Shown: positions 10,971-23,440, counted from the first letter of the stretch. The stretch is DNA of 64,000 bases from Euonymus europaeus (GCA_963580455.1 OY756961.1:7607001-7671000); one strand, 5' to 3'. Translations and numbers: made by a program. The notes: generated by a model not told the origin, from the letters alone.

Positions 10971-12644
10971 ATATATAAAGAAAATTAGATCTAAAGAATA
11001 CATGATTCAAATTATTTATAAATTGCACCCATACAACAATTACGAAAATAATACGTCGACAATCAAAACACTTTAGTATGAAATTTTCTATCTCGATGGG
11101 AGAATAAATTTCATACAATTTAGTTTACATTAAATTTTATTGTCTAGGCAAACGCCATGTCAAATACAATTTAATTAGTCTTTTTTTGGTCCTATAAAAA
11201 ATGGCATTGATTTCGATGGAAAATATTTCCATAATTTATAGTTAAGTGTATAACCATCATGTGATCACAATTTCACAGTTTTCATAAAAATGATTCCGAT
11301 GGGGAAATAATTTTGTAATAAATTGCTACTCATTGTGACTATCAAGAAAATTAATAATTTGAGATATCTATAATTAAAAATTTCCGATAGGGAGGAAGGT
11401 TGAGCCAACACATATTTTTAATTACATCTCTATTAAATTTCTTACCAATAATTCAAACTTTAAAAATATTCCCGTGATTTCAAAATTACTAGAATAGAGA
11501 TATCTTACAAATTTCTTGACCAAAATTTACATATTTTAGTATCACCGCCCAAAATCATTATTTTCTCGAAGTTGTCAAAACCGTTGCCATAGCATATCTT
11601 GGTTATTCAATTTAGCGATTTAACAAATCTAGCAACCAGATAGTTTCTAGAATAGATGGGGTTTTCCACAATAATGGTGCACAATTAAATAACCTCAATC
11701 TATGGCAGAACTTTCTAGACATTGCATTGTTTTTATCACAAAAATAATTCCCAAATGCATGGGAATTACATGGTTTGGATTTGAAAATAGTCACAAGGTT
11801 TAGAACGGATTTTCTAAAACAATACCGCAGTCACATTTAATATCTCATCTTTTCAATTTTAATTTCACATATTTTTTATTTTGAATCAATGATGGTGATC
11901 ATAGGTTAGTTATAACCTTCTCCCACTTAGTATTTTAATCTAAGGTGTTTAGTATTTTATTTTCCATATTTGATAACATCCATAAATAAATAGGAATCCT
12001 AATCTAACATGGCAACCAATTAGATAACATCCTAATCAATTAGGAATTCTAATCTAACATGACATTCAATCACAATCATACAAATAATTAAATAAGAATA
12101 CTGATTAAAATAAGAAACCATCAATCAATAGAACTCTAGCTATCAAGATCTTTAATCCAACATGAAACTCTACTCAATTTGGAATCCTAGTTGATGTTGG
12201 AAACTCCTCGAAAAAAATACTACACAATGTTATCTCGTTGTACGCAGCTGCCCAGCAGTTTTTTGACATTGCTGCCACTACTGGGACAGCATGGCAGCCA
12301 CTGTCCAGGTAGCAGCAGTCTGTTGTAGCCTGGCAGCCGCTGCTGGCTACTGCCAGTGTAGATTTTTTGCGCACTAATTTTTTCTTCATCGTTCTTCACA
12401 TGTTTTTACAAAATTCCTAGGCTCCTTAAAACCGGAGTTCACAATCTAAAAAAAATTGATTACAAAAAATTCCTCTTTCTTAATTCAGAGTGAACAATTC
12501 TAAATCAAAATTAAATAGACCATGATAGCTAGAATTTCAATTTGCAAGAACAAGTCAGCAATAACACAAAAAATAATCATAGATCATACAAAAATCATAA
12601 TTAACAAATATTTGGATTTTGTTTTAAAATCAATCACAGATCTA

Positions 12645-12664
12645 TGACCGGCTCCGATTCCAAT
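12645..12664 (-). other. Degenerate tRNA-Met primer binding site of the nested Copia
   Basis: Minus strand TTGGAATCGGAGCCGG directly follows the LTR end CAACA at 12665. It differs at a few positions from TGGTATCAGAGCC. Confidence 0.6.
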
Positions 12665-14090
12665 TGTTGAAAAATACGCACTCGCAAAAATGTTTTAAAA
12701 AACAAGGAACGCACATAGGAGTAATCGATAAGAAAACGGCTTTCAAAAAGTTCTTATTAATTATGACAACATGCATAATCTATGACTAAAGTAATTGTGT
12801 AAATGTTATGTACCTAGAGATCTCTCTGGATTGATCTCTAAAAGTCTATATCGAATGATGGAGTCAACTAATTTGATACGATGCTCAAACTTGCGGATCT
12901 TCCACCATATGAGCCAATTCCCAAAGTTAGATTTCAAGAGTGTGGACTCCGTACACCAAGAACCTGAAAATTAGAAATCAAAAACTGTGAAGAAAATTAG
13001 AGAGTCGAGACCAACTGGTGTCTCAACGTTGGGAAACAAAATACACTAGTGTGTGTTTATATAGGGATCGGCCAACCTAGGGTTTTCTATGATTATAATT
13101 ACAATTACGGAACTCCAATCTCAGTTAGGTTTCCTGATTCACTTAGGTTTTGGCTTAAATGGCCTACAATGGGGACCAATAAGGAAAAATAAAACTTGTG
13201 CTTCCTATGGATTTAATTATCAGCGCAAACCCATGATTATAATTACAATTCATAAACTATAATATATTCCACTAAATTATTATAGTTGCACTCCCCGTTT
13301 TATCTCAAATTAAATCTGAGTCTTTCGTTATAATCGTTCATTAAAATCCTCACGTTAAGTTACAAATACCCGTCAATCAAATATACCATTGACATATAAT
13401 ATTTAATTGACATTTTTAAATATTCCTTGAGCTTATCGCTTAACTTATTTGAATGTGTCAGATTAATTAATATCCACCTGCAGGGTTTTGACACAATCTC
13501 AAATCCTATTAGCATTCTAGAGAGGGTATCATCAATCATTAATCGACGTGAATTTTATTAATAGATAATTTTTCATCGTACATTTAATGCGGTAATCCAA
13601 TTCACTCGGTGTATGTCGGCTTGTACAAAAAGATCTCACCCTTTGGTAAATCAAAGTCTCATACATTAAATGCACATGTACCAATAATCTTTAATAAATT
13701 AAGATTATGAACAATGTCATAACGTGAGTGTGAGTGTACAATTTTTCATATAGTCAGACTGGAAAAATTGACTCACACGTAATCCTGATCAATACACTCC
13801 AAGTGTACTAGTATAGTAAGTTCAAGTTGTACCACTTCTCGTAACCAAGATAGGCATACTGAAATACTATACGATAACTCTGTCGATGGTTCATCTAATT
13901 CCATCTAAGTTGTGATCATTTACTTATATTCGATAGGAACTTATGAATTGATCTTCCATGTGTAAGCTAAACTCTACACACCAATTCATATACCATATAG
14001 AATAAAAGACGCTTATGCGAATATGTCATTTTTCATATTAAATACTAAACATATTTTATTCAAATAAACAAACTGAGTTTGAACATTACA
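12665..14090 (-). repeat. Copia 5' LTR, full length about 1.43 kb
   Basis: On the minus strand it starts TGTAATGTTCAAAC at 14090 and ends with TTTTTCAACA at 12665, followed by the PBS. The first about 990 bp match 7558-6563. Confidence 0.75.
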
Positions 14091-14146
14091 TTAAATAGTG
14101 GTCTTTAGCATACTATCCCTATCAGTTTCAACATTCAAAATTCATC

Positions 14147-15955
14147 TACTAACCTAAACAAGGATAATGAGATTATTCGGAAGGTATTTGTTTGCTATAA
14201 AAAGGGGAATAAATGGCAAGGGGAATTAAGGTCGGAGAAGAGTAAAAGACGTGGGACAACTAGAGAAGGTTGTAAGGCTAAAATAGTTGTTGTAAGGTCG
14301 AGTTCAGGTGTTGGCTTCCTTGTTACAATTTTTACTGAGGAACACAATTTTATGCTTACAACACCTAGAAAAGTGCATTTGTTTAGGTCTCATCACTCTA
14401 TGTCAAAGGCTTAGAAGACTTTGACACAATAATTTTCTATAGCGAATATGTCAATTCATCAGCAAATTAGTATTTTGGAGTTAGATGCAGGGAGTCTAGA
14501 AAATATAGGTTGCACAGAGAATGATTATTCTAATGCTCGTAGGGATGAGGTTAGGATGTTTGTTGGACATGATGCTCAAATGCTATATGAGTATTTCAAA
14601 GCGGAAAAGGGAAAAAATGCAGAATTCTATTTCACAATCGATATGGACTCAGAAAACAAGATGACACATTATTTTTGGGCAGATGCAGAGTGCAGAAAGG
14701 CTTACCATGCTTTTGGAGATGTATTTAGTATTTGATACTACATATAATACAAATCATTATAGCATGATTTTCGCACCCTTTGTAGGAGTTAATCATCATG
14801 CACAAACTACTCTCTTTGCGTGTGAATTCTTAAGTGATGAAACAACGGAGTCTTTCAACTGGATTTTGAATCAGTTCTTGAACTCTATGGCAGTATATAC
14901 CTAAAATGATCATCACTGATCAAGTTCTTGCAATGACTAAAGTCATAGCTGAAGGCATGCCAAACACTGTTCATAGATTTTGTATGTGGCACATTTTGAT
15001 AAAATTTTTCGAGAAACTAGATTTTGTGAAGTGAAGGGATAATTATCAACAATTTCATCGATGCATGTGGAATTCTGAGAGTCGGGAGGAGTTTGATGTT
15101 GAATGGGCTGAGGTTGTTGAGCAAAGTGGATTGGGTACAAATGAGTGGTTGAAATCATTATACGATCTTCGATCCATGTGGATTCTTGCATATGTAAATG
15201 ATATATTCTTTGTTGGTATGTTAATGTATCGTCTCTTTTGCTTAATTATTTTCCTATTTTTACTTAATCAAATTGATAAAATAATTGTGCATTTTAAAGG
15301 TATGTTGAGTAGTCAACGAGCAGAGAGTTGCCATGCATTTTTCAAGTCCTATGTGTCAAAGAAAAATACGTTAATGGACTTCATCATGCGATTTACTAGA
15401 GCTCTAAAGCGTCAAGGGCACCAAGATCTATGCTTGGACGACAAAGAATCAATGAACAACCAGTCACAAAAACCATGTTTGGTATTGAGAAGTCAATGTA
15501 TGAGTTGTACACACATACCATGTTTTATAAAATTCAAGATCAGTTATTCCAAAGCATGTCTTATATGGCGATATTTGACCATGTGGAAGACCACTTACAC
15601 TTCTACTTGGTTAAGTGTCCTGAAGGGAGTTAGAAAGGTCCAAGAAAAGTAAATGAGGACAAAAATGGGGGTTATATGACATGTAGTTGTAAGAAATTTG
15701 AGTCTCGCGGGATTATATGTCGTTACATTTTTGCAACATTCACCAAGCTACAACTACATCAACCATTATCTGATAGTTACGTTCTACGGAGATGGACCAA
15801 GATTGCAAAATCTTGCGTTGGAGATTGATGACGACTATAGTGGTTTCCCTTCTTACATGGGTAATGTTCATTACTCTACTGGTATGACCATCCAAACAAA
15901 ATTGTATAGCTGGTTAACTATAATTTTCGTTGTGCTTGTAGGAACTACACATTAG
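14147..15955 (+). pseudogene. FAR1-type Mutator transposase (decayed)
   Basis: The + strand gives, with frame changes, the second half of a FAR1 DNA-binding domain (TREGCKAKIVV, EEHNFMLTTPRKVHLFRSH), then the MULE/FAR1 catalytic domain. Visible triad: D of VFDTTYNTN (14734), D of IITDQ (14918), E of SSQRAESCHAFFK (15323). The CMWH of the catalytic core is at about 14990. A C-terminal SWIM-like motif CSCKKFESRGIICRYI (about 15682) has Y for the final H. Stops occur near 14412, 14427 and 15033, with a frameshift near 14730 and another near 14900. A GT-AG intron of 84 bp (15216-15299) restores FVGMLSSQRAE. The N-terminal part is missing, where the Copia LTR abuts at 14090. FAR1/FHY3 proteins are domesticated relatives, but this copy lies within TIRs and is a transposon relic. 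Confidence 0.85.
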
Positions 15956-16172
15956 ATGACAGTCACGCCACATGAGAGCTAGAATATTTCTTGGCTTTAT
16001 ATTGATCATTTTATTTGGAAGACTAATGTTACAACAGAGCTGGATTATTACTTGGGTTTATATTGATCATTGTATTTGGAAGACTAAGTTTATATTTTTC
16101 TGGTTATCTATGTTGATTTCGGACCTTGATGACTGACTAAATGAATCCCTTTTGATTGCACATTACACTTTT

Positions 16173-16252
16173 CAATTAAGGAATGGTTCACTTTATTTCA
16201 CTGTTCCAATTAAGGAATGGTTCACTTTATTTCACTGTTCCAATTAAGGAAT
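16173..16252 (+). repeat. 34-bp tandem repeat, about 2.3 copies
   Basis: A unit starting CAATTAAGGAATGGTTCAC recurs at 16173, 16207 and 16241, in the non-coding 3' part of the MULE. Confidence 0.8.
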
Positions 16253-17211
16253 GCCCTTCTTTCATTTGCCATTTTGATACCTTTTACGAGACCCATTTTG
16301 TCTTTCTATGATTTTAGGTTGCCTTCTTATTATCCCAAATGGGTTGATGTTTGAATCTTTATATTATTTTTTCTTGGAACTCTGGACTTTATGTTTGGAT
16401 TTCCTTCCAAACACAGGTAAAGAAAGATAATCCGATTGAGAAAGAACTCTTTGCTTTTTTTGTATTGATAAAATGGAATGCCTTCTCAATTAAAGACTTG
16501 ACTCTTTATAGAGAGTCTAAATCTTTAACTGCAATAAAGACTACATTATTGACTTAATAGCAGCCTTCTCAATTACAGACTTTACTCTTTATGGTAGTAC
16601 TTCCTTCCATAATTATGCTCCCAAGATTGTGTACCATTGTTAATGTAGTCTCCATAATGTTGTCTTTCAACCTCCTAGCTTGATCTTCAGCAGTGGTTCA
16701 TGACATTTCTGGACAGGAGCATGAAACATAAAAATAAGAACCGAAAGTTTACTGAACAATACCACATCAAGAGCAACAGTTTCTCTACAATATAGTGCAA
16801 ATTCAACACTGGTTAAATTCAACACAATCTGATTTTGAATTACAATACCTCAAGAGCAATCCAACAAATGAAAATCAACTCAAAAAAAATTCAACAGAAA
16901 ACAACCCTAAAAGTAATCCAATCCTCATATCCAACTGAAAAAAATCAACTCAACTCAACCTTAAAAAAATTTCAAGCCTGAAATCCAACTCAAGGAATCC
17001 GGCCTTACTTCAATATGGATCAGAAGATATTTTTCGTAAAATAAAAAAAAATAAGTTTAGGTTTCGACCCCTCTCTAATTGCACAAAAAAATCCTTTCCA
17101 TTAAAAAAAGCCTCAGTTCGATGGCGAACCATATAGAGGAGAGCGACTATATCTGTTGTTCTTCCCTCTCTCCTCTGCGATTTCAAACAAGATCGAAGAA
17201 TTTTTGACTTG

Positions 17212-17542
17212 GTAAATCATTGTTGTTTGAACCAATAATCATACCTCTATTTCCAAACCAGATTGAACTGAAGTAATAAGGCGGACAGAGACAACAAGCG
17301 GAGAGAAACGGATGACGAACGAAGCCAGACGGAGATGACGAACAGAGGTGAACGGACTCGCGATGGAGATGCGAAGATGAGGTGCGACTGACGCGAGGGA
17401 GAAGAGAGGAGTGGTTTTGACGCAAAACAAAATACGAAATCTATCTATCCTCCACCGTCAAATCTGAGTTAAGTGAAATGAACGGTCAAGATCATTTCAG
17501 CTCAAATATAATTATTTGAGCTGCAGCCCATATGAGAAAATC
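17212..17542. repeat. Right terminal inverted repeat of the MULE
   Basis: Reverse complement of 5857-6218 with a moderate number of substitutions. It lies about 1.07 kb upstream of the PORR start codon. The minus-strand open frames across it are shadows of the repeat. Confidence 0.88.
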
Positions 17543-17553
17543 TTTAGTGCTAC
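17543..17553. repeat. Right 11-bp target site duplication of the MULE
   Basis: TTTAGTGCTAC, identical to 5846-5856. Confidence 0.88.
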
Positions 17554-17877
17554 CCTTATTTTATAGAGGTTTTACTGTTTTTGTGATTAATTAATTTATA
17601 TTTCAAAAAAAAAAATCATTTTTCATGTGTTTAATCAACGGCGACATGAGCAGATAGATTCACCGAAATGGCCCGACGTGAGAATGGACACATTCTATAC
17701 TTTCCCGTACAAAATTAAAATGTTTTTGACTGTTAATAATCAAAATGAAAATAAAGATTCGTTTAGCAGAAGTTGCAAAATACAGGGGCAATTTCTCGTT
17801 GTCTAGCCGGCCGGCCTGGCTGCTCGGAGAAGAAGAGGCAGCCTCTCCCTATAGCGATATCTCCACATCACATCAAG

Positions 17878-18579
17878 GTTTGTCTCTCCATTCGCTCCAA
17901 CTCTGATGGTGGCTTATAAAATCATAATCCTTGTGTTTTGTACCGAGAAAAATGCAGGAGAGGAGAAGAAAACCCAGCTCTCAATATATGGTTTGATTGC
18001 ATTGCAGGACCCTGCCATCTTTATTTTGGCCCTTTCTGATAGTTATTACCATGTGGGTGCCTTTGGAATTACTTTTTCCAGTATTTAGTTAGGTGGCATG
18101 ATTGGGATTAACCTAGTTCAAATTGAACCAATACTGACTACTGCACTTTTTTGAAGTCTAGGTTTATTAATTTCATGAAATCAACATTCTAAAGCTATTC
18201 CCCTAAAAAGATATTCAGAGACCCTGTGTTGCTGAGTATGTTTTTTCTTGTGTATTTTCAGGTCCCTAAATGCCATTGATTTTGGCCTTTTGTTTTAGTT
18301 TATTTGTATACTTAAATTGAGTTTCTAATACTTTCTATCCAATTAAGGACGTTAAAAGGTCATCTGTGAATATTTCCACTAAACCCTAATCCTTTCATGG
18401 GTTCTATTATAGCCACTTGTAGCATGTTTCCTATAGCCATCTCAATGAAGTACACATTCCTTTGATTCTGTGGTTATTGGGAATTCCCCTTCTGTGAATC
18501 AAATTTTTTGCATGCTAATATGATTTATACTTTCAAATTTTTGGTTCTTTTGATTGGTATGAATTTCTGATTTTCACAG
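17878..18579 (+). other. Probable 5'-UTR intron of the PORR gene
   Basis: CATCAAG/GTTTGTC at 17877/17878 and TTTTCACAG/GC at 18579/18580 are good plant splice sites around AT-rich, T-rich DNA. The C/T- and G-rich stretch before it (about 17800-17877) resembles a leader exon. No cDNA evidence is available, so the first exon start is unknown. Confidence 0.55.
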
Positions 18580-18613
18580 GCTTTTCTATTAGGGCACAGA
18601 AGAGGTGTATGTT

Positions 18614-19882
18614 ATGGCACTCAGCATCATTACTCTGCATAAGCTGAGCCAGTTGAGTCCTAGGGTCTACTGTCTACCATCTGCTCCTTACATTTTCAAC
18701 AGAAGCTTTTCTCTTTGGTCAATGAAGAAGGAGCCAGATCTGGAATCTGCCCTCTCACGTAACCGTAGATGGATAGCTAATAATCAGATAAAAAACATGA
18801 TACTTAGGTGCCCAAATCAAGTGGCATCTGTTACGCATCTCCAAAAGAAGTTCAAAACCTTGGATCTTCAGGGGAAGGCACTTAATTGGCTTAAGAAATA
18901 TCCTTGTTGCTTCGAAGTATTTCTTGAGAACGATGAACACTATTTTAGATTAACTAAACGGATGATGTGTTTGGTTGAAGAAGAGGAATCTGTGAAAGAT
19001 ATGCAAGAGCCAGTGTTTGTGGAACGTCTTGCAAAACTTTTGATGATGAGCATGAATCAAAGTCTTAATGTTGTCAAACTTAATGAGCTAAAGCGGAATT
19101 TTGGGTTCCCAGATGATTATTTGATTAGAATCTTACCGAAGTACCCAGACATGTTCCGACTGGTCAATCATAGTGGAAGAAAGAGTACAATGGAGATTGA
19201 GCTTGTAGCATGGAACCCTGACCTGGCGGTTTCTGCAATCGAAGCCTCAGCTCGAAAGCAGGGCATTGAGCCACGCTTTTCCTGTTTTTTGCCTTCGAGT
19301 TGGGTTAAATCACTGGAGAGATTTCATGAATTTAATTCCACTCCTTACATTTCACCTTATTTGGGTCCAGGGGGTTTAGAAGAAGGATCGAGGGAAATGG
19401 AAAAGCGAATAGTAGGTTTGGTGCATGAGTTGTTGTCGCTGACGTTATGGAAGAAAGTCTCAATTGTGAAACTAGGACACTTTAAGAGGGAGTTTGGTTT
19501 ATCTGAGAAACTGAATGTTTTGTTGCTCAAACATCCTGGTATTTTCTATGTTTCAAATAAGTATCAGATTTACACCGTTCTGCTTAGAGAGTGTTATAAT
19601 GGGCCAGAATTAGTAGATAAAGACCCACTTGTTCTGGTGAAGGATAAGTTTGGGGAACTAATGCAGGAGGGACTTCATGAATACAATAAGAGGCACCATT
19701 TACTGAATTTAGAAAAGAAAAGGAAGAAAGGCATGGTTTTGGGAAGATCAGAGAAAGTTAAACATGCAAGGATGGATAAATCTGATCCAGATGACTGCAG
19801 TGATAAAATTGGTGGCCTGTTTGATCCAGAAGAAAGAAAACGGTTTTATAAAGTCCTCTTTGATGATGGCAAGAGCCCCTAA
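18614..19882 (+). CDS. PORR-domain organelle RNA-binding protein
   Basis: The protein has 422 residues and a single-exon CDS. Residues 1 to about 35 (MALSIITLHKLSQLSPRV, rich in S, L and R, almost no acid) look like a mitochondrial or plastid presequence. From about 42 (PDLESALSRNRRWIANNQIK) to about 370 it follows the PORR (plant organelle RNA recognition, formerly DUF860) family: KNMILRCPNQ, FGFPDDYLIRILPKYPDMF, SWVKSLERFHEFNSTPYISP, FGLSEKLNVLLLKHPGIFYV, TVLLRECYNG, LVKDKFGELM. The tail is basic (LEKKRKKG) and ends in an acidic/FDPEER segment. Family members bind group II intron RNAs and support their splicing in chloroplasts or mitochondria. I cannot assign the orthologue or the target intron. 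The start chosen is the ATG at 18614; the codon at 18605 in the same frame is GTG. The MULE right end lies about 1.07 kb upstream. Confidence 0.9.
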   Translation: MALSIITLHKLSQLSPRVYCLPSAPYIFNRSFSLWSMKKEPDLESALSRNRRWIANNQIKNMILRCPNQVASVTHLQKKFKTLDLQGKALNWLKKYPCCFEVFLENDEHYFRLTKRMMCLVEEEESVKDMQEPVFVERLAKLLMMSMNQSLNVVKLNELKRNFGFPDDYLIRILPKYPDMFRLVNHSGRKSTMEIELVAWNPDLAVSAIEASARKQGIEPRFSCFLPSSWVKSLERFHEFNSTPYISPYLGPGGLEEGSREMEKRIVGLVHELLSLTLWKKVSIVKLGHFKREFGLSEKLNVLLLKHPGIFYVSNKYQIYTVLLRECYNGPELVDKDPLVLVKDKFGELMQEGLHEYNKRHHLLNLEKKRKKGMVLGRSEKVKHARMDKSDPDDCSDKIGGLFDPEERKRFYKVLFDDGKSP

Positions 19883-22440
19883 TCGTAATCAGAGGTATCC
19901 TTTTCATTTTTACATTAATGTGCTTTTAGCTACATAATTGATGCTTCTACGTCTTGTTGTCCCTCATTCATGTCCAATGCATATTCAGTTTTTGAATTGG
20001 TTCACAAATTTTCTTCCCTCACCTATTTACAATGAAAGAAGGCGATGGTTCCCAAAATAGCTGGAGTCGATGTGGTGATTCTCCCCTTCCCAGGGGCCAG
20101 GATAGGGGGCGCTTTTTTTTCTTTTCACTGCTGTTTTAGTATGTAACCTATAATATAAATATAGAAATATGTGGTGTTAATTTACAATGACTTGAATTAC
20201 CACTCCTTTAAGAAAGATTTGATTGAATCACCTGTTTGAAAGTTGAAAGAAATTGGGCTTTGAAGAAGTTGAAGAGGTGAGCTTTATCTGAAATTCCATT
20301 TGATTGAAACCGGTTATGCCTTTTTTATTTTACTTACACCATTACCGTAATGTGACTAGCAAAATTTTCATAGGAGGACTTTCTCTGAAACTCATCATTA
20401 TACAGAAGGAAATGTCGGCACATACAACTGTCTATCTTCTGGATCATCTTGCTGAAAATCGGTATGTAAAAGATTGTGCTACAAATTTGTCTGAGTTATC
20501 CAACCGAGACCAACACATTATAAATGTTATATTCCATCTGGTTTCCAATTTAATTCGATATTCCATCTGGTTTGATGCCGGGATTTTGAATTTTAAATCC
20601 TATATGAACAAAAAAGATTGTGGTATTTTTTCAAGTGTTTCTCTTGTCAGTCAAAAAAATAAAGAAAGAAAAAGATTAAATATTTTCCCTCCAAACTTTG
20701 TATGTAAAATCCTAGACTTGGATGCTCGAACGTGTCTCGTATTGTAAAAGTCTTCATGATTATTGTGAAGATATTTCAAACTAGTTTGTACTGGAATAGT
20801 GCATGGATACTTAAATAGTGGGAGCTGTGTACCCTTGCCTGGTAGTTCATAGTAAAGTGGCAACTTATGAAAGTAGAAGAGAGAAGGAAGGGGAGAGGGA
20901 GGTTTAAAGTTTATTTAATATTACTATTTATGGGGGGGAAAATCTACATAAAGATTAAGATCTTCTAAAAATACACAGTTTCCAATATGTTGCTAGCAGT
21001 TCGAGGAGCAAGCAGCCTCCAATACAAAAGGGAAGAACCCTAGATAAAATAATTTCCTCCAACCCACGCTAGTCCCAACTTAACCCAAAAGGAAAACATA
21101 ACATAAAATGATATTAGAACATATCTCCTCCAATAATTAAGCGCCATCTGTCTCTTGCTGTTCCGCCTGGGCTCTCTTTCTTTGGTACCATTTTGATATG
21201 AGCCTAACACATTATAGGAAGCTATTTAAGATTCCCTAGGATGATTGTTTCAAGGAGTGTCGGTAGAATTTAGCCAAATTTAGCAGTGAGCTTGAATTTA
21301 TGCTCTCCCCTATGTTCTCCAGAATACTGGCAAATAACATGAGTGCCCACATCACTGGCAATACTATGGAGATGAATATCATAGTTATCATGTCTATACT
21401 GAAGTAATATTTAATCTGTGAAGATCTTTACTAAGAGCTTTCAAAGTTCTATGTTTATGTAATTTGCAGATTGTCGACTAATATATGCAGCAGTCAACTG
21501 TATGTTCTGTTTGACTATGTGTTTGAATTTTATTTTCTCTCTTGTTTCAAAATATTCAATCTTGGAGCAGCAAGTTACTAATTACTATTATTCTGCTTTT
21601 GCTCTATGTGATGTAGGTATCTGATCTGCTATGCAATCACTATGTTCCATTATAGATTAAGTTATGAGGCAAGAATATCAAATGGTATTCAAGCTTGGTT
21701 GGAGGAAAGGGCAAGTTTCCAATTTGATGATTGAAAGAAAATGACAATTTGAGTCTCATAATTTTTAGTTTTGCAAACTGGTATTTAAAATTGATCGGAG
21801 ATGGCTGCCTTTAGAGAGTAGAAGCAAAATTCAGTTTTCATGTTTGCAGAGCTACTGATATTGAGGGAAGGATTTCGGAAACTATGTGTTCATGGACGGC
21901 ATTTGCAGTTCTTGTTCGTACTGTGTTGTTTGGAGTGAGAATTAAGGTTGCCCTCAAGCTTTGAAGCCTTTAGTAATGGTGCTATGAACTGCATTCAGTG
22001 CGATATTCAATTTCTGACGATGGCTAGATAATTTTGATCATTTTTCAAGTGGTTTATGTGGAATGTGGTGGCTGTACGTCGTGGTATTTGTGTGACAGTA
22101 CAATATTCCTGCAAGTGAACCTTGCCAGTTTTCAGTTCATAACCATTGTAAAGTGGTTGAATGCTGGGATTCAGAAACAGTTTTAACGAAATCTGGAAAA
22201 CCATGTGTTTAGCCTAATGCAATTGTAATAAGGGATAAAGGGCTGGAAAAGCTTTTGTATTTTACAAAAATGGTCGATTAGGCTCATATATATTTTCTAG
22301 GCTAGAAAGGCTACCGTGACCTGAAGTTCAAAGTACAGAGGCCTGTCTAGTTCAGAAGAAGAAAAAAATTATAAGGGCTTAATTGATCCTTTTCCTAAAA
22401 CACAGAGGCTTTCCTTTCTAGCCTTATCCCTTTTAATAAT
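19883..22440. other. 3' flank of the PORR gene, no confident gene
   Basis: The first few hundred bases are probably 3' UTR, with AATATAAATATAG-like poly(A) context near 20150. An open frame of 147 codons (20304-20747) shows no family features and low-complexity AT codons. Short GT-AG-like segments suggest possible downstream non-coding exons but cannot be resolved. Gypsy integrase relics begin near 22450. Confidence 0.4.
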
Positions 22441-22449
22441 TAACAATTT

Positions 22450-22860
22450 TTTGTAATTTTGCCTTAGTCAGTTTTTGATGAATTCTGGGATCCAAAGCAA
22501 TATATCAAGTGTTCTTTAACAAACTCCATATAACACTTTGTTTTCACCTTCTTCTTTAGAACAGCATCCACCCATTTTGTGAAATGGTTTGTTACAACTA
22601 GGAGAAAATCATGATTTTTAGAGGAAGTTGGGTGGATCTTATCAATTGTGTTGTTCGCCTAACTCCAAAAATGTCATGGCTTGACAATCGAGTGAATTTC
22701 AATAGCAAGGATCCTTTGAATGCTTCGAAATCGTTAACACTGCTCACTGCTTACATCCCTAGCATATTTGATGCAGTCTCTCAAGATCATAGGCCATAAA
22801 TAACCATGCCTTCTTATCGGCCAACACATCTTAATTCTTGCTTGTTGTGCTCCACACAAT
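22450..22860 (-). pseudogene. Gypsy integrase fragment
   Basis: On the minus strand, frames give RRHGYLWPMILRDCIKYA (the end of the H2C2 zinc-binding region), then DKIHPTSSKNHDFLLVVTNH with FTKWVDAVLKKK and FVKEHLIYCFGSQN. The matching intact motifs are the first catalytic-core D region (xDLIGxI) and TDYFTKWVEA. The first catalytic D and later parts of the core are not preserved; several frame changes occur. It ends near 22450. Confidence 0.75.
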
Positions 22861-23440
22861 CTCTCATGCACTTATCTTAACATTTTCATGTTATTTATGA
22901 AATTAAGACATCATAAGAGTATACCAGCATATCGTTCTAGGTATTTTGAGATTTTGATTCTTCAAATACTCCATAATCGACTGCCTTCAATAAGCTACCA
23001 ATTATCCATGATTAGCACCTCTATCGGCATTCATCTCTCTTTGATTGAAGGGTGTTGGCACTTCCCCACTAGAATGATCTTGTGGGTAAGATTTGTTGAC
23101 ATCTGCAATTCGGATGCGGTTTGGGCCAATGCATTTGCTTCCCAATTCCCTTCGTGTCTAGACTCTCATATGAATTCTGACTCGTTCTTGAGTTTCAACA
23201 AATCTGAAAACTCTTTTATTTTTCTACTAGGTTAGATATGAATCGTCTTAGATAGTTTACTTGATAGAGAAAATGTTGCAGCTCCTTATTATTTTTGATA
23301 GAGAAAATGTAGCTGCATTCATGATTACCCTCATGCCTCTTTGATGAATCAGAAAGCCTAGAGTTACTAGCCTTCACTCCAAATGCACGTTTGAGCAGAT
23401 TGAGTTTCAGCTGGTGCTACCTTATTCTGTTAAAACTTTT

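Larger units (their letters stand above)
6563..14090 (-). mobile_element. Minus-strand Copia retrotransposon nested in the MULE, pol deleted
   Basis: Two direct copies of a long block (6563-7558 and about 13105-14090) are the LTRs. On the minus strand both start TGTAATGTTCAAACTCAG. The right (5') LTR runs 14090 to 12665, ends CAACA, and is followed by a PBS-like TTGGAATCGGAGCC. The left (3') LTR is truncated at 6563. Between them are gag (10970-10173) and a protease/pre-integrase scrap (8085-7690); integrase, RT and RNase H are absent. By eye a 130-bp aligned LTR stretch (6955 and 13450 regions) has about a dozen differences, so the insertion is not recent. The 8091-10167 solo LTR sits inside it. 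Confidence 0.8.
5857..17542 (+). mobile_element. Mutator-like element (FAR1-type), 11.7 kb with nested insertions
   Basis: Long terminal inverted repeats (5857-6218 and 17212-17542) are flanked by the same 11 bases, TTTAGTGCTAC, at 5846-5856 and 17543-17553. This is within the 8-12 bp usual for Mutator superfamily duplications. Between them a decayed FAR1-type transposase lies at about 14147-15955 on the + strand. Subtracting the nested Copia (6563-14090) leaves an element of about 4.2 kb, a usual size for an autonomous MULE. The left interior holds about 71-bp tandem repeats (6205-6480). The outermost bases read AGATTTTCTC on the left and GAGAAAATC on the right. Confidence 0.88.

Noticed and set aside
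14448..14904. Functional FAR1/FHY3-like host gene
   Set aside because: Frame changes, stops and location within TIRs with an 11-bp duplication show a dead transposase.
18605..18613. Possible upstream start of the PORR protein
   Set aside because: The codon at 18605 is GTG, not ATG; the first in-frame ATG is 18614 and begins a plausible organelle leader.
20304..20747. 147-codon frame downstream of the PORR gene
   Set aside because: No motif, AT-biased low-complexity codons, no splice or start context supporting a gene.
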